Counted from the first letter of the stretch, positions 49,815-59,305 are shown. The stretch: 64,000 bases of DNA from QHXW01 sp035297145 (GCA_035297145.1 DATGZN010000036.1:186001-250000), one strand, 5' to 3'. Program-made: numbers and translations. The notes: generated from the sequence alone by a model not told the origin.

Positions 49815-51377
49815 ATGCCTGTCGAGCAGCAGAAGACTCCCTCTAAGCAGGACGCGGTTCTCAGGCCGGCGACGCTCAGGCGGGAATTGCTGCTCCTGTT
49901 TCTAATGGTCCTTTCGGTTTTCGTGATGACCTCAGCAGGGTTCGATACCTCGGAAGCCAGATACCACTACATGGTTGCGCGGCAGATCGTGACACACGGC
50001 TCGCTTAGCTTCAGCGACCCGCCGAAGGGGATTTTTACGGTAGGTCCTAACGGTCGTACCTACGCTTCTCATGAAATCGGGAATACAATCTTTCTCATTC
50101 CGGTCGCGGTTTTCAACCTCGGGCTGGAAAAGGCACTCGCGCCTAGATTGGACAGCCGAAGGCTTGACTATGTTACTGGATTCTTTGTGGCCTTGGTACC
50201 GGCGGTTTACTGCGCAATAACAACGGTGCTGCTGTATGCGCTGCTTCGTGTAGTATTTGACAAATCGCTGACGACGGCTTTGGCCGCCTCTCTTGCCTTC
50301 ACATTCTGTACTTTTGTTTGGACCTACTCACGAAACCTGTTCGACGGCGTCTTATGCATGGCTCTGCTGACAGGGGCGATGCTGGCCATGATGCAGTTTC
50401 GAAGGACGGCCAGTACCCGCCTCTTTCTGCTCGCCCTCACATTGCTTGGCTGTGGCGTGATCACCCGGCTATCCATGGTGCTAGCGCTAGTTGCCTTTTG
50501 GGTGTATGTCACGATTCTCTTCTGGCGGGATCGTACGCGGATGATCCGCCTTGTACTCCTGGGAGGGGCGGTGCTTCTCCCGTTCGCGGCTTGGCAGGCT
50601 TATTACAACCTTCTTCGGACCGGCAACTGGCTTCTATCGCCGGTACAGACGGCTCAGTATCCGGCTAATGCGTTGACGGGTAATCTCGCGCTGGGGCTGG
50701 CATATATGTTATTCAGCCCGGGTAAAAGTGTCTTCGTGTACTTTCCGCTTGCGGTGTTGTCGGTGCTTTGCTTCCGCCGATTCCGAACTGCCTACCGGCC
50801 GGAAGCGGTCTTCGTGGCCGTGCTCTCGGGATTGTGGCTGCTCCTCCACGCCAAGCTTGCCGCGTTCACGTTGGCTTGGGGGCCAAAATATCTCATAACA
50901 ATTGCGCCAGTCCTTGCTTTGCCTGCGTGCGTCGTTTGGGAATCGATGACTGAAAATTTTATCCGCCGCAGTATTCTCTCATTTGCACTCGCCTGGGGCT
51001 TTGTACTTTCGGCATCGTCGATTATTGGAAACTGGTTCTTTCGCGTGCAACTTGCCTCTGTGCAGGGAAGAGATCGAGACATGGTGTGGTCGCTGAGCGG
51101 CGGGCAAGCGCTGGATATGATTACGGGCGCCGCATCGAACTTTCGGAACATTATCCTGCACCAACCGGGCCCCACCATTCCAGATCTTTCCCCGGCGAAC
51201 CGATACGCTTCGAACACGGTCAACGTATGGTTCAATTCGGCCGCCTACAATGGGGCTCCGCGGGTGCTACTTGCTGGCATAGCACTAGTGCTGGTGATGG
51301 TTGCGGCATATTGTCTGGTTACTTTCCGTCAACTGATCGTCCGAAACCGTCGCACGGAACAGCACGAAGTTGCGTAG
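49815..51377 (+). CDS. Multi-helix membrane glycosyltransferase, ArnT/PMT-like
   Basis: This 520-residue protein has about 11 membrane helices. The first outer loop holds TSEARYHYMVARQIVTHGSL, which fits the acidic-plus-ARY motif (as in DEARY) of ArnT/PMT-type GT-C transferases that use polyprenyl-linked sugars. A further loop (YASHEIGNTIFLIP) is also typical. The C-terminal loop contains NVWFNSAAYNGAPR. It should transfer a sugar on the periplasmic face of the inner membrane. GTG 49812 is one codon earlier; ATG 49815 is preferred. It opens the glycan-related region. Confidence 0.78.
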   Translation: MPVEQQKTPSKQDAVLRPATLRRELLLLFLMVLSVFVMTSAGFDTSEARYHYMVARQIVTHGSLSFSDPPKGIFTVGPNGRTYASHEIGNTIFLIPVAVFNLGLEKALAPRLDSRRLDYVTGFFVALVPAVYCAITTVLLYALLRVVFDKSLTTALAASLAFTFCTFVWTYSRNLFDGVLCMALLTGAMLAMMQFRRTASTRLFLLALTLLGCGVITRLSMVLALVAFWVYVTILFWRDRTRMIRLVLLGGAVLLPFAAWQAYYNLLRTGNWLLSPVQTAQYPANALTGNLALGLAYMLFSPGKSVFVYFPLAVLSVLCFRRFRTAYRPEAVFVAVLSGLWLLLHAKLAAFTLAWGPKYLITIAPVLALPACVVWESMTENFIRRSILSFALAWGFVLSASSIIGNWFFRVQLASVQGRDRDMVWSLSGGQALDMITGAASNFRNIILHQPGPTIPDLSPANRYASNTVNVWFNSAAYNGAPRVLLAGIALVLVMVAAYCLVTFRQLIVRNRRTEQHEVA

Positions 51378-51496
51378 ATTATAAGCGCAATCATCAGACC
51401 TGTATTACTACCGGACTTCCGTCTGTCGAAGCCGGGAAATGCTTCGTGGAGCAGGCCGCGACAAAGAATCTCCGGGGAATCTGCTATCAAACTCGG

Positions 51497-52114
51497 TCAC
51501 AGCAGGATCAATCCGCGGCGCATCCCGGTGGCGACGGCTTCGGCGCGGCTGGAGACGTTGAGTTTGGTAAAGATCGAAGTGATATGAAATTTCACGGTGT
51601 GCTCGGAGATGCCGAGCTTCCACGCAATGTTTTTGTTTGCGAGTCCCTCGGCGAGCATGCGCAGGACCTCTATTTCGCGCGGAGTGAGGAAAGCGTCCGC
51701 GGTCGCCGGCGTTTGCGGCGCCGGCCCGGCGATGGACATTGAAGCCAGCAGATCGGGATGCAGGACGATGAGTCCTTCCACCACGGCGGCGATAGCGGCC
51801 AGGATTTCCGCAGCGGCTGCGTCGAGCGGTAGCACCGCGCGAGGTCCGGAGTGAGGGGACGCGAGGATCGTGGCGGCGTCCTCGCGGCCGGTCAGCAGGA
51901 CGAAGATGGGTCCGGAGGCGAGGAGCGGCTCGATCGCGTCCTCCATTGCGCCGCGATTCTCCAATAACACGACGTCGGGTTGCAGTTCGCGGATGCGCTC
52001 CGCAAGAGCAGCCGGATCCGCGCTGCCGGCGAGCGAGAATGCCGGAGATTGCGCGATGACAGCCTCCAGACCAGCTCGTGCGACAGCCGTCTCGGCGGCG
52101 ACCAGGATGCGCAC
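51497..52114 (-). CDS. LuxR-type regulator with a degenerate receiver domain
   Basis: The 205-residue protein has an N-terminal receiver-like domain (MRILVAAETAVARAGLEAVI, then QPDVVLLENRG) and a C-terminal LuxR/NarL HTH (LTPREIEVLRMLAEGLANKN, then SEHTVKFHITSIFTKLNV). The usual phospho-acceptor Asp is replaced by Glu52, and the acidic pair after strand 1 is AAE, so normal phosphorylation is unlikely. GTG 52114 is chosen because it overlaps the TAG of the upstream protease gene by one base; a start at 52162 would add 16 residues within the protease gene. The three genes form one operon. Confidence 0.88.
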   Translation of the reverse strand: MRILVAAETAVARAGLEAVIAQSPAFSLAGSADPAALAERIRELQPDVVLLENRGAMEDAIEPLLASGPIFVLLTGREDAATILASPHSGPRAVLPLDAAAAEILAAIAAVVEGLIVLHPDLLASMSIAGPAPQTPATADAFLTPREIEVLRMLAEGLANKNIAWKLGISEHTVKFHITSIFTKLNVSSRAEAVATGMRRGLILL

Positions 52115-52941
52115 TACCCCACGTCCGCTCCCGCCGGTTGCGGTTCGAAATCCACTTCGCACGTCGCGGGCCGGCCACCGCGCAAAACATCGAGAACCAA
52201 GCTTTCGTCCGCGGCATCGAGTGCCAACGCCAGATCGAACGGCGCTTCAAATGGCCGGCCGCCGGCTCCGGTCAGGACGTCGCCGATCCGTAATCCGGCG
52301 TGCTGTGCAGGGCCGTCCGCATCGATCTCTAGAATCAGTAGACCGAATTGCGGAACAGTGACCGGTTGCACAGTGACACCCAAGCGGCGAGCCGCTTTGC
52401 CACGCCGCGCCACAAAACGCGCGACGATGTTGCTCGGAATGGCGAGCGCCAGTCGGCTCACGACCATGGTGTTGATGCCGATCACACGGCCCTGCGCATC
52501 GGCCAGCGGACCGCCGGAGTTGCCGGGCGCAAGCCGCACGTCAGACTGAATCCATCGCCGCGTTTCGCCCGCGTGGACAATGCCCACGGTCACGGTTCCT
52601 GGCTGCCCGTAAGGGCTTCCCACCGCCAGCACCAGTTCGCCCACGCGCAGCGAATCGGAATCGGCGGTGGTTGCCGCGGGGAGATCTTTGGCGCCGGTAT
52701 CGAGCAGGGCCAGGTCGAGTTGAGGATCGTGTGCCGCAATCGTGGCACTGAGCCGGTGCCCGCCGGCAAGTGTGATCTTGGCGCCGGATCGCCGCACGAC
52801 GTGCGCATTCGTGACAATAACGCCATCCGCGCTCCAAATTACGCCGGAACCGCCGCCGCGTCCGACGCCTTCCACCTGCACCGTGAACTGCCGCACGCGC
52901 TCGGCAGTTTGCGATAAGCCTTCCGCAAGCAATGCCGGCAT
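52114..52941 (-). CDS. HtrA-like serine protease with PDZ domain, no signal peptide
   Basis: This 275-residue trypsin-like protease has the catalytic triad His47 (TNAHVV), Asp76 (LDLALL) and Ser142 (APGNSGGPL). It carries one C-terminal PDZ domain (about residues 185-265, FGLLILEIDADGPAQHAGLRIGDVL). ATG 52941 has AGGAGAGGTGAC upstream, and no signal peptide or membrane helix is present, so it should stay in the cytoplasm, unlike DegP or DegS. It is encoded one base after the stop of a sister protease and directly before the LuxR-type regulator. Confidence 0.9.
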   Translation of the reverse strand: MPALLAEGLSQTAERVRQFTVQVEGVGRGGGSGVIWSADGVIVTNAHVVRRSGAKITLAGGHRLSATIAAHDPQLDLALLDTGAKDLPAATTADSDSLRVGELVLAVGSPYGQPGTVTVGIVHAGETRRWIQSDVRLAPGNSGGPLADAQGRVIGINTMVVSRLALAIPSNIVARFVARRGKAARRLGVTVQPVTVPQFGLLILEIDADGPAQHAGLRIGDVLTGAGGRPFEAPFDLALALDAADESLVLDVLRGGRPATCEVDFEPQPAGADVG

Positions 52942-52942
52942 G

Positions 52943-53827
52943 TCACCTCTCTCCTTTCGGGCGCTCGCCCACGGTGATTTCGATTTCCTTGTTTTCGCCG
53001 CCACGAACAATGGATGCCTTCAATTTATTGTCGACGCTCGCCGGGCCCAGGTTGGCATGTACGTCGTCGGTGTCGGTCACCGGTGCGCCGTTCAATTGCA
53101 GCAGCACATCTCCGATGAGCAGGCCCGCGCGGCCTGCGGGACCGTCGGTCTGCACGTCGATCACTATAACGCCACTGCGCCCGTCGGGAAGCCGCACAGG
53201 ATGCATGCCGAGGCCCAAATACCCACGCGCGACTCGCCCTTTTTCCAACAGATCCTGAACAACGCGATTCACGGTGGAAATGGGAATCGCCACCGGCATC
53301 ACGCGGGAAAGGCCGGAGGTATTGATGCCGAGCACGCGGCCTTCGACGTCCACCAGCGGCCCGCCGGAAAAGCCGGGATAGAGGGCGACGTCGAGACGCA
53401 CGAGCTGGTCCACATGGCCGGAGCGCCAGGTTCTCCAGGCGCCGCTCAGCCCGCTGATCACGCCGAGGCTGGCGTTCACGCCGCGCTCGCTCGAGCGCCC
53501 AAGGGCGATGACGACGTGGCCGGGTTTCAGACTGGCGCCGTCGCCTAGTTCAGCCGCGCCCGCATCGCCTGCTTCCAGCTTCAGAACAGCGAGATCGGTG
53601 CCGGCATCTTTTCCCGCGAGGGTTGCAGCCACGTTGCGGCCGTCGGGCAAGGTGACGGTGATTTCCTCTTCCCGCTTGAGCGCGTGTTCCGCGGTGACCA
53701 CTACATTCGCCCGCCACAACACACCGCTCGAGGGCATGTGCTGGCGGCCATGGACGGCGACCACGGCGCGCCCGCCGCGCTCCACTGCCGCGGCAAGATC
53801 ATTCGATAAAGCAGATAGCGTACTCAT
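52943..53827 (-). CDS. HtrA-like serine protease with PDZ domain, second copy
   Basis: This 294-residue protein is a paralogue of the next gene. The triad is His48 (VTAEHAL), Asp78 (TDLAVLK) and Ser154 (YPGFSGGPL), with a PDZ domain near residues 200-290 (SGVIVIDVQTDGPAGRAGLLIGDVLLQLNG). It too lacks a signal peptide. ATG 53827 is chosen; the in-frame start at 53941 gives a long extension without support. It is first in the protease-protease-regulator operon, whose overlaps and 1-base gap indicate coupled translation. The two may form hetero-oligomers. Confidence 0.9.
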   Translation of the reverse strand: MSTLSALSNDLAAAVERGGRAVVAVHGRQHMPSSGVLWRANVVVTAEHALKREEEITVTLPDGRNVAATLAGKDAGTDLAVLKLEAGDAGAAELGDGASLKPGHVVIALGRSSERGVNASLGVISGLSGAWRTWRSGHVDQLVRLDVALYPGFSGGPLVDVEGRVLGINTSGLSRVMPVAIPISTVNRVVQDLLEKGRVARGYLGLGMHPVRLPDGRSGVIVIDVQTDGPAGRAGLLIGDVLLQLNGAPVTDTDDVHANLGPASVDNKLKASIVRGGENKEIEITVGERPKGER

Positions 53828-54089
53828 GCCTTTAGCGTGCCCCAAAACCGGCCTTGCAGGGAACTCCACAAACGGGCAGGAGCCGGCCTGGAAGATCGGC
53901 CAGGTGAGGGCTGCGCGCTTTCCGTCGGTGCTTGTATTCAACGTTAATGCTGGCTTACTATCGCTTATAGTGGATTAGATTACCCGCGGCGGTTCCACCC
54001 ATCTGGCGATCTACCGCTGCCCGCAACCCCCCAGTGGCCCGGTGTCCCCAGCCGGAGCGCTGTGACGATTACAGTTTTGGAGCAAACCC

Positions 54090-54962
54090 GTGTCCTCTGA
54101 ACTTCGAAGCCCAACCGGTCAGGATATTCGTGAATTCTACGATTCGCAGACCCGTCGAAAGTTGCGCGACTTCATTGACGGCAATGACCGCGTGGAGGCG
54201 GCGTGGCTGATGCTGACGGAATGGTTGCCCACTCCGTGCAATTCGGTTCTCGAAGTCGGATGCGGCATCGGTTTTGTCAGTTGGCGAATCGCGAGCATCA
54301 TTCCTCACGCGAAGGTCCTCGGCCTTGACGTGAGTCCCAAGAGTGTTGAGATCGCCACGCGGCTGTTCAAACGGCCGAATCTAACCTTCAAGGAGCAGTT
54401 GCTGCTGCCTGGATCGCTTGGCGAACGCTTTGATTGCGTCTTGCTGATGGATGTGTACGAACACATCGAGCCCGCCGCTCGCGGCAATCTGCATGCCGCC
54501 GTCGGCGAGGTATTGTCCGACACGGGCCGCGTCGTTCTTAGTTTCCCCTCGCCATGGATGCTGGCCTGGCAACGTCTCCATCAACCTGAGGAAATTCAGC
54601 CGATCGATGAACAGATCACATGGAGGGAAATCGGCCGATTCGCCGCTGATATCGGGCGCGAGGTGCTGTGCTTGAAGAGTGTGAATGTCTGGCACGTGGG
54701 CGACTACTGCCACGCCGTACTGGGCAGGATTGAATTCCCAACCCCCTTGCCAAGAGCACGCTCCTCTTCGAGATCACTGAAAGCTCGCGTTTACAACCGC
54801 GTGCTGTCGAAGGTGACGCGAGATTCCGATCGTTCGCGGTCATCCCGCCGAGAACGACTTGCCATGGTGCGCCAAGCCTTCGGCGCGAAATATGACCCCA
54901 GTGATCCATCCCCTTTGGAATTGCCTGCGCGTCGAGACAGCTCCAATCCTGGCCAAAAATAG
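54090..54962 (+). CDS. Class I SAM-dependent methyltransferase
   Basis: This 290-residue protein has SAM motif I as VLEVGCGIGFVSWRIA (residues ~53-68), the acidic end of strand 2 in VLGLDVSPKSVE, and motif II-like DCVLLMDVYEHIEP. The C-terminal ~80 residues are basic (Arg/Ser-rich) and probably disordered. It starts at GTG 54090, with TTGGAG upstream. It likely methylates a sugar or small molecule of the neighbouring glycan pathway; the acceptor is unknown. Confidence 0.85.
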   Translation: MSSELRSPTGQDIREFYDSQTRRKLRDFIDGNDRVEAAWLMLTEWLPTPCNSVLEVGCGIGFVSWRIASIIPHAKVLGLDVSPKSVEIATRLFKRPNLTFKEQLLLPGSLGERFDCVLLMDVYEHIEPAARGNLHAAVGEVLSDTGRVVLSFPSPWMLAWQRLHQPEEIQPIDEQITWREIGRFAADIGREVLCLKSVNVWHVGDYCHAVLGRIEFPTPLPRARSSSRSLKARVYNRVLSKVTRDSDRSRSSRRERLAMVRQAFGAKYDPSDPSPLELPARRDSSNPGQK

Positions 54963-55007
54963 AGGTGTCCGGCAATAGCGTGCGAGCGCTGGCGCAGTTT
55001 CCGCTCC

Positions 55008-55016
55008 TGGTATAAT
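55008..55016 (+). promoter_or_regulatory. Extended -10 promoter of the flippase gene
   Basis: TGGTATAAT, with TATAAT at 55011-55016, is an extended -10 element. The leader to ATG 55133 is about 110 bases and carries a hairpin at 55039-55070. Confidence 0.55.
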
Positions 55017-55038
55017 GAACGGATTGCTGCCTACCAAC

Positions 55039-55070
55039 GCCCCCGTGAGCACCGGTCTTACGACGGGGGC
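55039..55070 (+). promoter_or_regulatory. GC-rich leader hairpin ahead of the flippase gene
   Basis: GCCCCCGT (55039-55046) and ACGGGGGC (55063-55070) form a perfect 8-bp stem with a 16-base loop. No T-run follows, so it is more likely an RNA-stability or pausing element than a terminator. Confidence 0.5.
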
Positions 55071-55132
55071 ATTAGCTTGCGACTGAGCGTCCTTACCTCT
55101 GATATTCCAGAGAGCCGGCTCGACTAGATCAA

Positions 55133-56623
55133 ATGGAAACCCCTAAGGCGGGCTTGACAGCCAAGATAGGTTCCGGAGCGTTCTGGTCAGCGCTATCCAG
55201 AGTCAGCGTCCAAGGTTTGTCCTTCATCAACACGGCTATTGTGGCTCGCAAGCTGGGCCCTGCCGCCTATGGCTTGATGAACCTAGCTCAGATCGCCATG
55301 GGCCTGATCACCCTTTTTCGGGAGATCGGCATCAGCAGCGCTGTTGTGCAGCGCCGGGATATTAACCATCAGTTCTTGAGCAGCCTGTTCTGGATGAATA
55401 TGGGATTGGGTGGTGCGGCAAGTTTGGCTTGTTTTGGGTCTGCTCCTCTGTTTGCCATGTTCTTCAAGCAGCCGCAACTCATCGCCCTTCTTCAGGTTCT
55501 CTCGATTGGTTTTCTGTTGACCAACGTGACGGCGATACATGCGGGCCTGCTCACGCGAAGCATGTCTTTTCGCAAGCTGGCGATCATAGAGATCACATCG
55601 GCTGCATTGAGCCTCGGCGTGGCGATTGCGTTCGCCTACTCCGGCTTTGGAGTCTGGAGCCTGGTGGCCTCGTCGCTGGCCAACGCGGCAGTCAGTACCG
55701 TAGGTATATTCCTGATTGCGCAGTGGTGGCCGGGAATGTCCTTTGCCTGGAAGCACATTCGAAGCATCCTGTCGTTCGGCGCCGGACTTTCCGGATACAA
55801 CTTAGTCAATTACTTTGCGCGAAATGCCGATAACATACTCATCGGTAAGTATCTGGGCACAACACCACTTGGCTTTTACCAGTTCGCCTACACCATCATG
55901 GTGTACCCGATTCAGAATGTCGCGCAACTTTTGGGGCGAGTACTGTTCCCAGCGTTGGCGGAGATGCAGAGTGATCACCCAAGGTTTTGCCAGGCCTATC
56001 TGCGGGCGTCCTGCGCGATTGCGTTTGTCAGCTTTCCGATGATGGCAGGAATTGCGGCCGTCGCGCAGCCGTTCGTAAGAGTCTGGCTCGGCCCGAAGTG
56101 GCTGCCCGTCGTTCTGCTCATTCAAATCCTCGCGCCGGTCGGCATGCTGCAGTCACTTGGCACTACGACCGGCCAAATTTTTATGGCTAAGGGGAGAACA
56201 GACATGATGTTCGCCTGGGGCTTGGCCGTCAGTCCTTTGATCGTGGGTGGCTTCTATATTGGGTTGCGCTGGGGGATCAACGGCGTTGCTATCTCGTACG
56301 TCCTCGTCATGGCACTGCTTGCCTATCCCTTGTTCCGCTTGCCGTTCGGATTGATCGGCCTGCCCGTGAGGACGTTCGCTAGGGCGCTGCTTCCCTATCT
56401 ATTCACAACTGGAGTCATGTTTATTGTTGTTTACTTAGTGAGCCGAACCATGGAAAGCCATGCATTTCGGTCGCTCTCGATTCTCTCGGTGACGGTGCCA
56501 ATCGGTATGGTGAGTTACTTGGGCGTAGCCGTCGCCCTCCGGTTATCGATTTTTGCGGAACTGGCCCCGATGCTTGGCCCACGCTTCAAAAGGTTTGCTA
56601 ACATGGCTGATCGTCGCGCCTAA
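55133..56623 (+). CDS. Polysaccharide flippase (MOP superfamily, Wzx-like)
   Basis: This 496-residue protein has 12-14 membrane helices. The opening matches lipopolysaccharide/O-unit flippases (AFWSALSRVSVQGLSFINTAIVARKLGPAAYGLMNLA). The mid segment SFGAGLSGYNLVNYFARNADNILIGKYLGTTPLGFYQFAY is the most characteristic block of the WzxC-like group. It should move lipid-linked oligosaccharide across the inner membrane. The gene has its own promoter and leads the glycan genes, while the two glycosyltransferase genes behind it are on the other strand. Confidence 0.92.
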   Translation: METPKAGLTAKIGSGAFWSALSRVSVQGLSFINTAIVARKLGPAAYGLMNLAQIAMGLITLFREIGISSAVVQRRDINHQFLSSLFWMNMGLGGAASLACFGSAPLFAMFFKQPQLIALLQVLSIGFLLTNVTAIHAGLLTRSMSFRKLAIIEITSAALSLGVAIAFAYSGFGVWSLVASSLANAAVSTVGIFLIAQWWPGMSFAWKHIRSILSFGAGLSGYNLVNYFARNADNILIGKYLGTTPLGFYQFAYTIMVYPIQNVAQLLGRVLFPALAEMQSDHPRFCQAYLRASCAIAFVSFPMMAGIAAVAQPFVRVWLGPKWLPVVLLIQILAPVGMLQSLGTTTGQIFMAKGRTDMMFAWGLAVSPLIVGGFYIGLRWGINGVAISYVLVMALLAYPLFRLPFGLIGLPVRTFARALLPYLFTTGVMFIVVYLVSRTMESHAFRSLSILSVTVPIGMVSYLGVAVALRLSIFAELAPMLGPRFKRFANMADRRA

Positions 56624-56658
56624 TGGCCTGGCGTAGTGAGTTCGTTCGCATGAAGCAA

Positions 56659-56722
56659 CCGCTCCCTTTGGTCACGGCTCAGTGTTTGACGCGCTTTGCT
56701 GAGCCGCGACCACAGGGAGCGG
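56659..56722. repeat. Long inverted repeat between convergent glycan genes
   Basis: A 24-base left arm (56659-56682, beginning CCGCTCCCTTTGGTC) and right arm (56699-56722, ending AGGGAGCGG) are complementary at 22 of 24 positions, with a 16-base loop. It lies between the flippase stop and the GT4 stop and can fold in transcripts from both sides. It may be a REP-like dispersed element that also acts as a bidirectional terminator. Confidence 0.82.
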
Positions 56723-56813
56723 TACTAACGTTCTTGCCCCGACAGACCACTAGTGATCATGGCAACTCAGACGCTATCCTGTGCGGCGGACGCCGGAGCG
56801 CCAACTCTGGTTG

Positions 56814-57959
56814 TCAGGACTTAGTCGAAGCGTTTCTTAGTATCGTGTGCAGCCGGGAAATACTGTGCTCCATGGAGAAGTTATTTGCGATGTACGTTCT
56901 TCCGCATTCGCCGAGCTTTTGCGCGAGCGAAGGCTGACTGAACACCCGATGCAGGCAGTCAGCCATCGCTTCGACATCGAGCTCGCCGACCAGCAAGCCA
57001 GTTTCACCATCCAGCACGACGTCCTTGATACCCGCGTGCGCCGTTGCGACCACCGGTAATCCCGACGCGGATGCCTCGAGCACGGCGACAGGCGTTCCCT
57101 CGCTGTCCCCATCCAGAGCCCGTACGCTGTGTTGCACGAAAACGCGCGCAGTGCGCATGAGTGGCCCGATCTGTTCGTGCGATTGTCTCCCTACGAAACT
57201 GACGGCGTGCTGGGCGCCCATCGCCAAGGTCAGTTGTTTGCACATATTCAGCAGAGGACCCTCGCCCGCCATGACAAGCCGCGCATCAGGGATCTGACGT
57301 AGAACCTTTGCGAAGGCCAATATCGTCGCCCAGGGGGCCTTTTTCTCAATAAACCGGCCGACCGAGACGGCAATTGGCGGGTTCGCGCCCGGATCCGCCG
57401 CCGTGAAAACGGACGTGTCGACTCCGCACGGATTATAGTGAATCCGGTTGCTGGGCGCCCCCAGACGGGCCACCTGTTCGCGCATGTCTTCGGAAACCAC
57501 CACGAACCCGGCGGCGAGACGGAACAACTGTTGATACGCGGCACGGTTCGCTTCCAAAATCTGATCGTGATACACGTCAAACCCATGGCAGTGGACGACG
57601 ATCGGCACGCCTGCGGCGAGTGCACTCGATGCCACCATCACGCCCGTAGTCGCGTACTCCGCCAGTATGACGTCGACTTGGCACCGCTTCCACACGGCGG
57701 TTAGCCGTGCGTCAATCGTCCGATCAGCCCACCTGACCAATACTTCGGGTATTTGTGAAACACGGCGCGATGAGAGAAACGAAACCACCTTCGGGCCAAT
57801 ACGGCGGCCGTTGACCTCGATTCCGCCATGCACGCCGAAAACGGGTATGACGCGGCAAGGAAGACGGTTGATGTGGTCGCGAATGAACGTTTCGGAATAC
57901 ACTCCTTCCTGTGGAGCCACAACCGCGCATGTCAAGGTGGAACCTGAGAGATCAGACAC
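56814..57959 (-). CDS. Glycosyltransferase family 4
   Basis: This 381-residue protein has the GT-B fold pattern of GT4. The C-terminal half shows VGRFIEKKAPWATILAFAKVL, ARLVMAGEGPLLNMC, and the E-x7-E nucleotide-sugar motif EGTPVAVLEA followed by SGLPVVATAHAGIKD. The N-terminal acceptor domain contains EGVYSETFIRDHINRLP. It adds a sugar to a growing glycan in the cytoplasm. GTG 57959 starts 8 bases after the GT2 gene's stop, so both are in one operon. Confidence 0.92.
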   Translation of the reverse strand: MSDLSGSTLTCAVVAPQEGVYSETFIRDHINRLPCRVIPVFGVHGGIEVNGRRIGPKVVSFLSSRRVSQIPEVLVRWADRTIDARLTAVWKRCQVDVILAEYATTGVMVASSALAAGVPIVVHCHGFDVYHDQILEANRAAYQQLFRLAAGFVVVSEDMREQVARLGAPSNRIHYNPCGVDTSVFTAADPGANPPIAVSVGRFIEKKAPWATILAFAKVLRQIPDARLVMAGEGPLLNMCKQLTLAMGAQHAVSFVGRQSHEQIGPLMRTARVFVQHSVRALDGDSEGTPVAVLEASASGLPVVATAHAGIKDVVLDGETGLLVGELDVEAMADCLHRVFSQPSLAQKLGECGRTYIANNFSMEHSISRLHTILRNASTKS

Positions 57960-57967
57960 GCGGACGG

Positions 57968-59014
57968 TTAGCCATCCGCCTGTATAGTCAAGTGATGGCG
58001 AAGCGTCGGCGGCCAGAAGCAGTGAGCGTACAACCGGAAAGCGCTCCGCAAAATGGGAATGCCGTGTAGCCGAAACAGAACCTTGCCCTCATGATATTGA
58101 CGGCGTGAAATCAGCCCGAGTTCCAGGGCGCGCCCCCACCACCGGCTCGCGGTTGAGCGTTCCCCGTACTGAACCAATTGCTCGGCCGTCAGCAGAAACA
58201 ATCGCGCCAATAGCTGTTCCCGTTTGTATGTTAACAAACCACTGTTCCGCAGCAGACCGCAAGCCTTGGCCGTCATATTCAGCCGGGCATGAACGGAGGC
58301 GGAGGACCTCAACGCCCAATTGCTCACACACTCCCGGTGGTTGCCTGTTATGCGGTGAAAGAAACGTGGTTGCGGAACGGCTGTGTGAGGCAGCTGTAGC
58401 ACCAGCGCTCGCACGTGAAAATCCCAATCCTGTCCACAGGGCAGACTCTCGTCCCACGGGCCAACGGCTTTCAAGGCAGAACGGCGCCAGGTCGGTCCCG
58501 CCGTTTGCCAGGGAGGTGACCCCATCAGAAAGCGGTCGAGATGCTGGTCCTCACTAGGCACCACCCAAGGATCATCCATGTCGCCGGGTTGTACGTTGAA
58601 ATGTTCGTGCGGAAAAACGATAAAAGCCAGGTCCGGCCTTTTTGCCATCTCAGCCGCCCTCGCTGCCAGGCAGCCAGGAGACAGCATGTCGTCGGAATCC
58701 AGAAAGACGATCAGGTCTGCTCGCGCATGGTCAACCCCTAGGTTCCTGCAGTGATTCGCTCCCGCAGGTGGGCTATCCCGCAGAATCAAACGCACCCGCT
58801 GATCATCGGCGATACCGGCTCGAATGCATTCCAACTCCGCGGGGGTGGAGCCGTCGTCAACGATGATTGCTTCCCAATCGGGAAGTGATTGACCCTGTAA
58901 CGACTCGATCGCTGCCCGGCACAACTCCGCACGCCCCTTGTTGGGGATAACAACCGCTATAGGTGGCCGTGTCGGATCGGCTAATTTTGACGTGCTCACG
59001 ACTCTTTCAGCCAT
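57968..59014 (-). CDS. Glycosyltransferase family 2
   Basis: This 348-residue GT-A enzyme shows the family pattern PIAVVIPNKGRAELCRAAIESL at the start, the strand EAIIVDDGS, ANHCRNLGVDHARAD and the metal-binding FLDSDD motif (DxD). It transfers a sugar from a nucleotide donor. The C-terminal ~120 residues are basic and helical, without a clear membrane segment. The gene precedes the GT4 gene in the same direction. Confidence 0.92.
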   Translation of the reverse strand: MAERVVSTSKLADPTRPPIAVVIPNKGRAELCRAAIESLQGQSLPDWEAIIVDDGSTPAELECIRAGIADDQRVRLILRDSPPAGANHCRNLGVDHARADLIVFLDSDDMLSPGCLAARAAEMAKRPDLAFIVFPHEHFNVQPGDMDDPWVVPSEDQHLDRFLMGSPPWQTAGPTWRRSALKAVGPWDESLPCGQDWDFHVRALVLQLPHTAVPQPRFFHRITGNHRECVSNWALRSSASVHARLNMTAKACGLLRNSGLLTYKREQLLARLFLLTAEQLVQYGERSTASRWWGRALELGLISRRQYHEGKVLFRLHGIPILRSAFRLYAHCFWPPTLRHHLTIQADG

Positions 59015-59305
59015 GCTAACCCTAATTGTTTCAACACGACACTGGCGCGTTTGCCGTCAGCGCCGGAGGAATACAGTCCGACCCTGGAGTTCCTTCCGGT
59101 CTTAGCGAGTATACTACGCTTTTCCTTGTTCCTGCGCGACCGTGGCGGACGAAGATCTATGCAGCCTAGAACGACGCCTTTTCCATTCCACGACGTCCCA
59201 GTTTTTGGGGTTGCGCGGTAAAGTACTAGGCGTACTGGGTTTAGTGCTCAGCCGCCACGGCGGTCATGTCCATGCTAAACTTCCCATATCCTTGGAGGCG
59301 GACTA
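59015..59305. other. Divergent control region between GT2 and the carrier protein gene
   Basis: No gene is visible. It holds two small dyads: AGTAC/GTACT (59222-59226 and 59232-59236) and CCGCC-AC-GGCGG near 59253. No clear promoter boxes were found. GGAGG precedes the GTG start at 59306. Confidence 0.4.

Noticed and set aside
51086..51742. Plus-strand ORF between the glycosyltransferase and LuxR-type genes
   Set aside because: It overlaps both genes in other frames and has no recognisable domain; the 119-base gap itself holds nothing evident.
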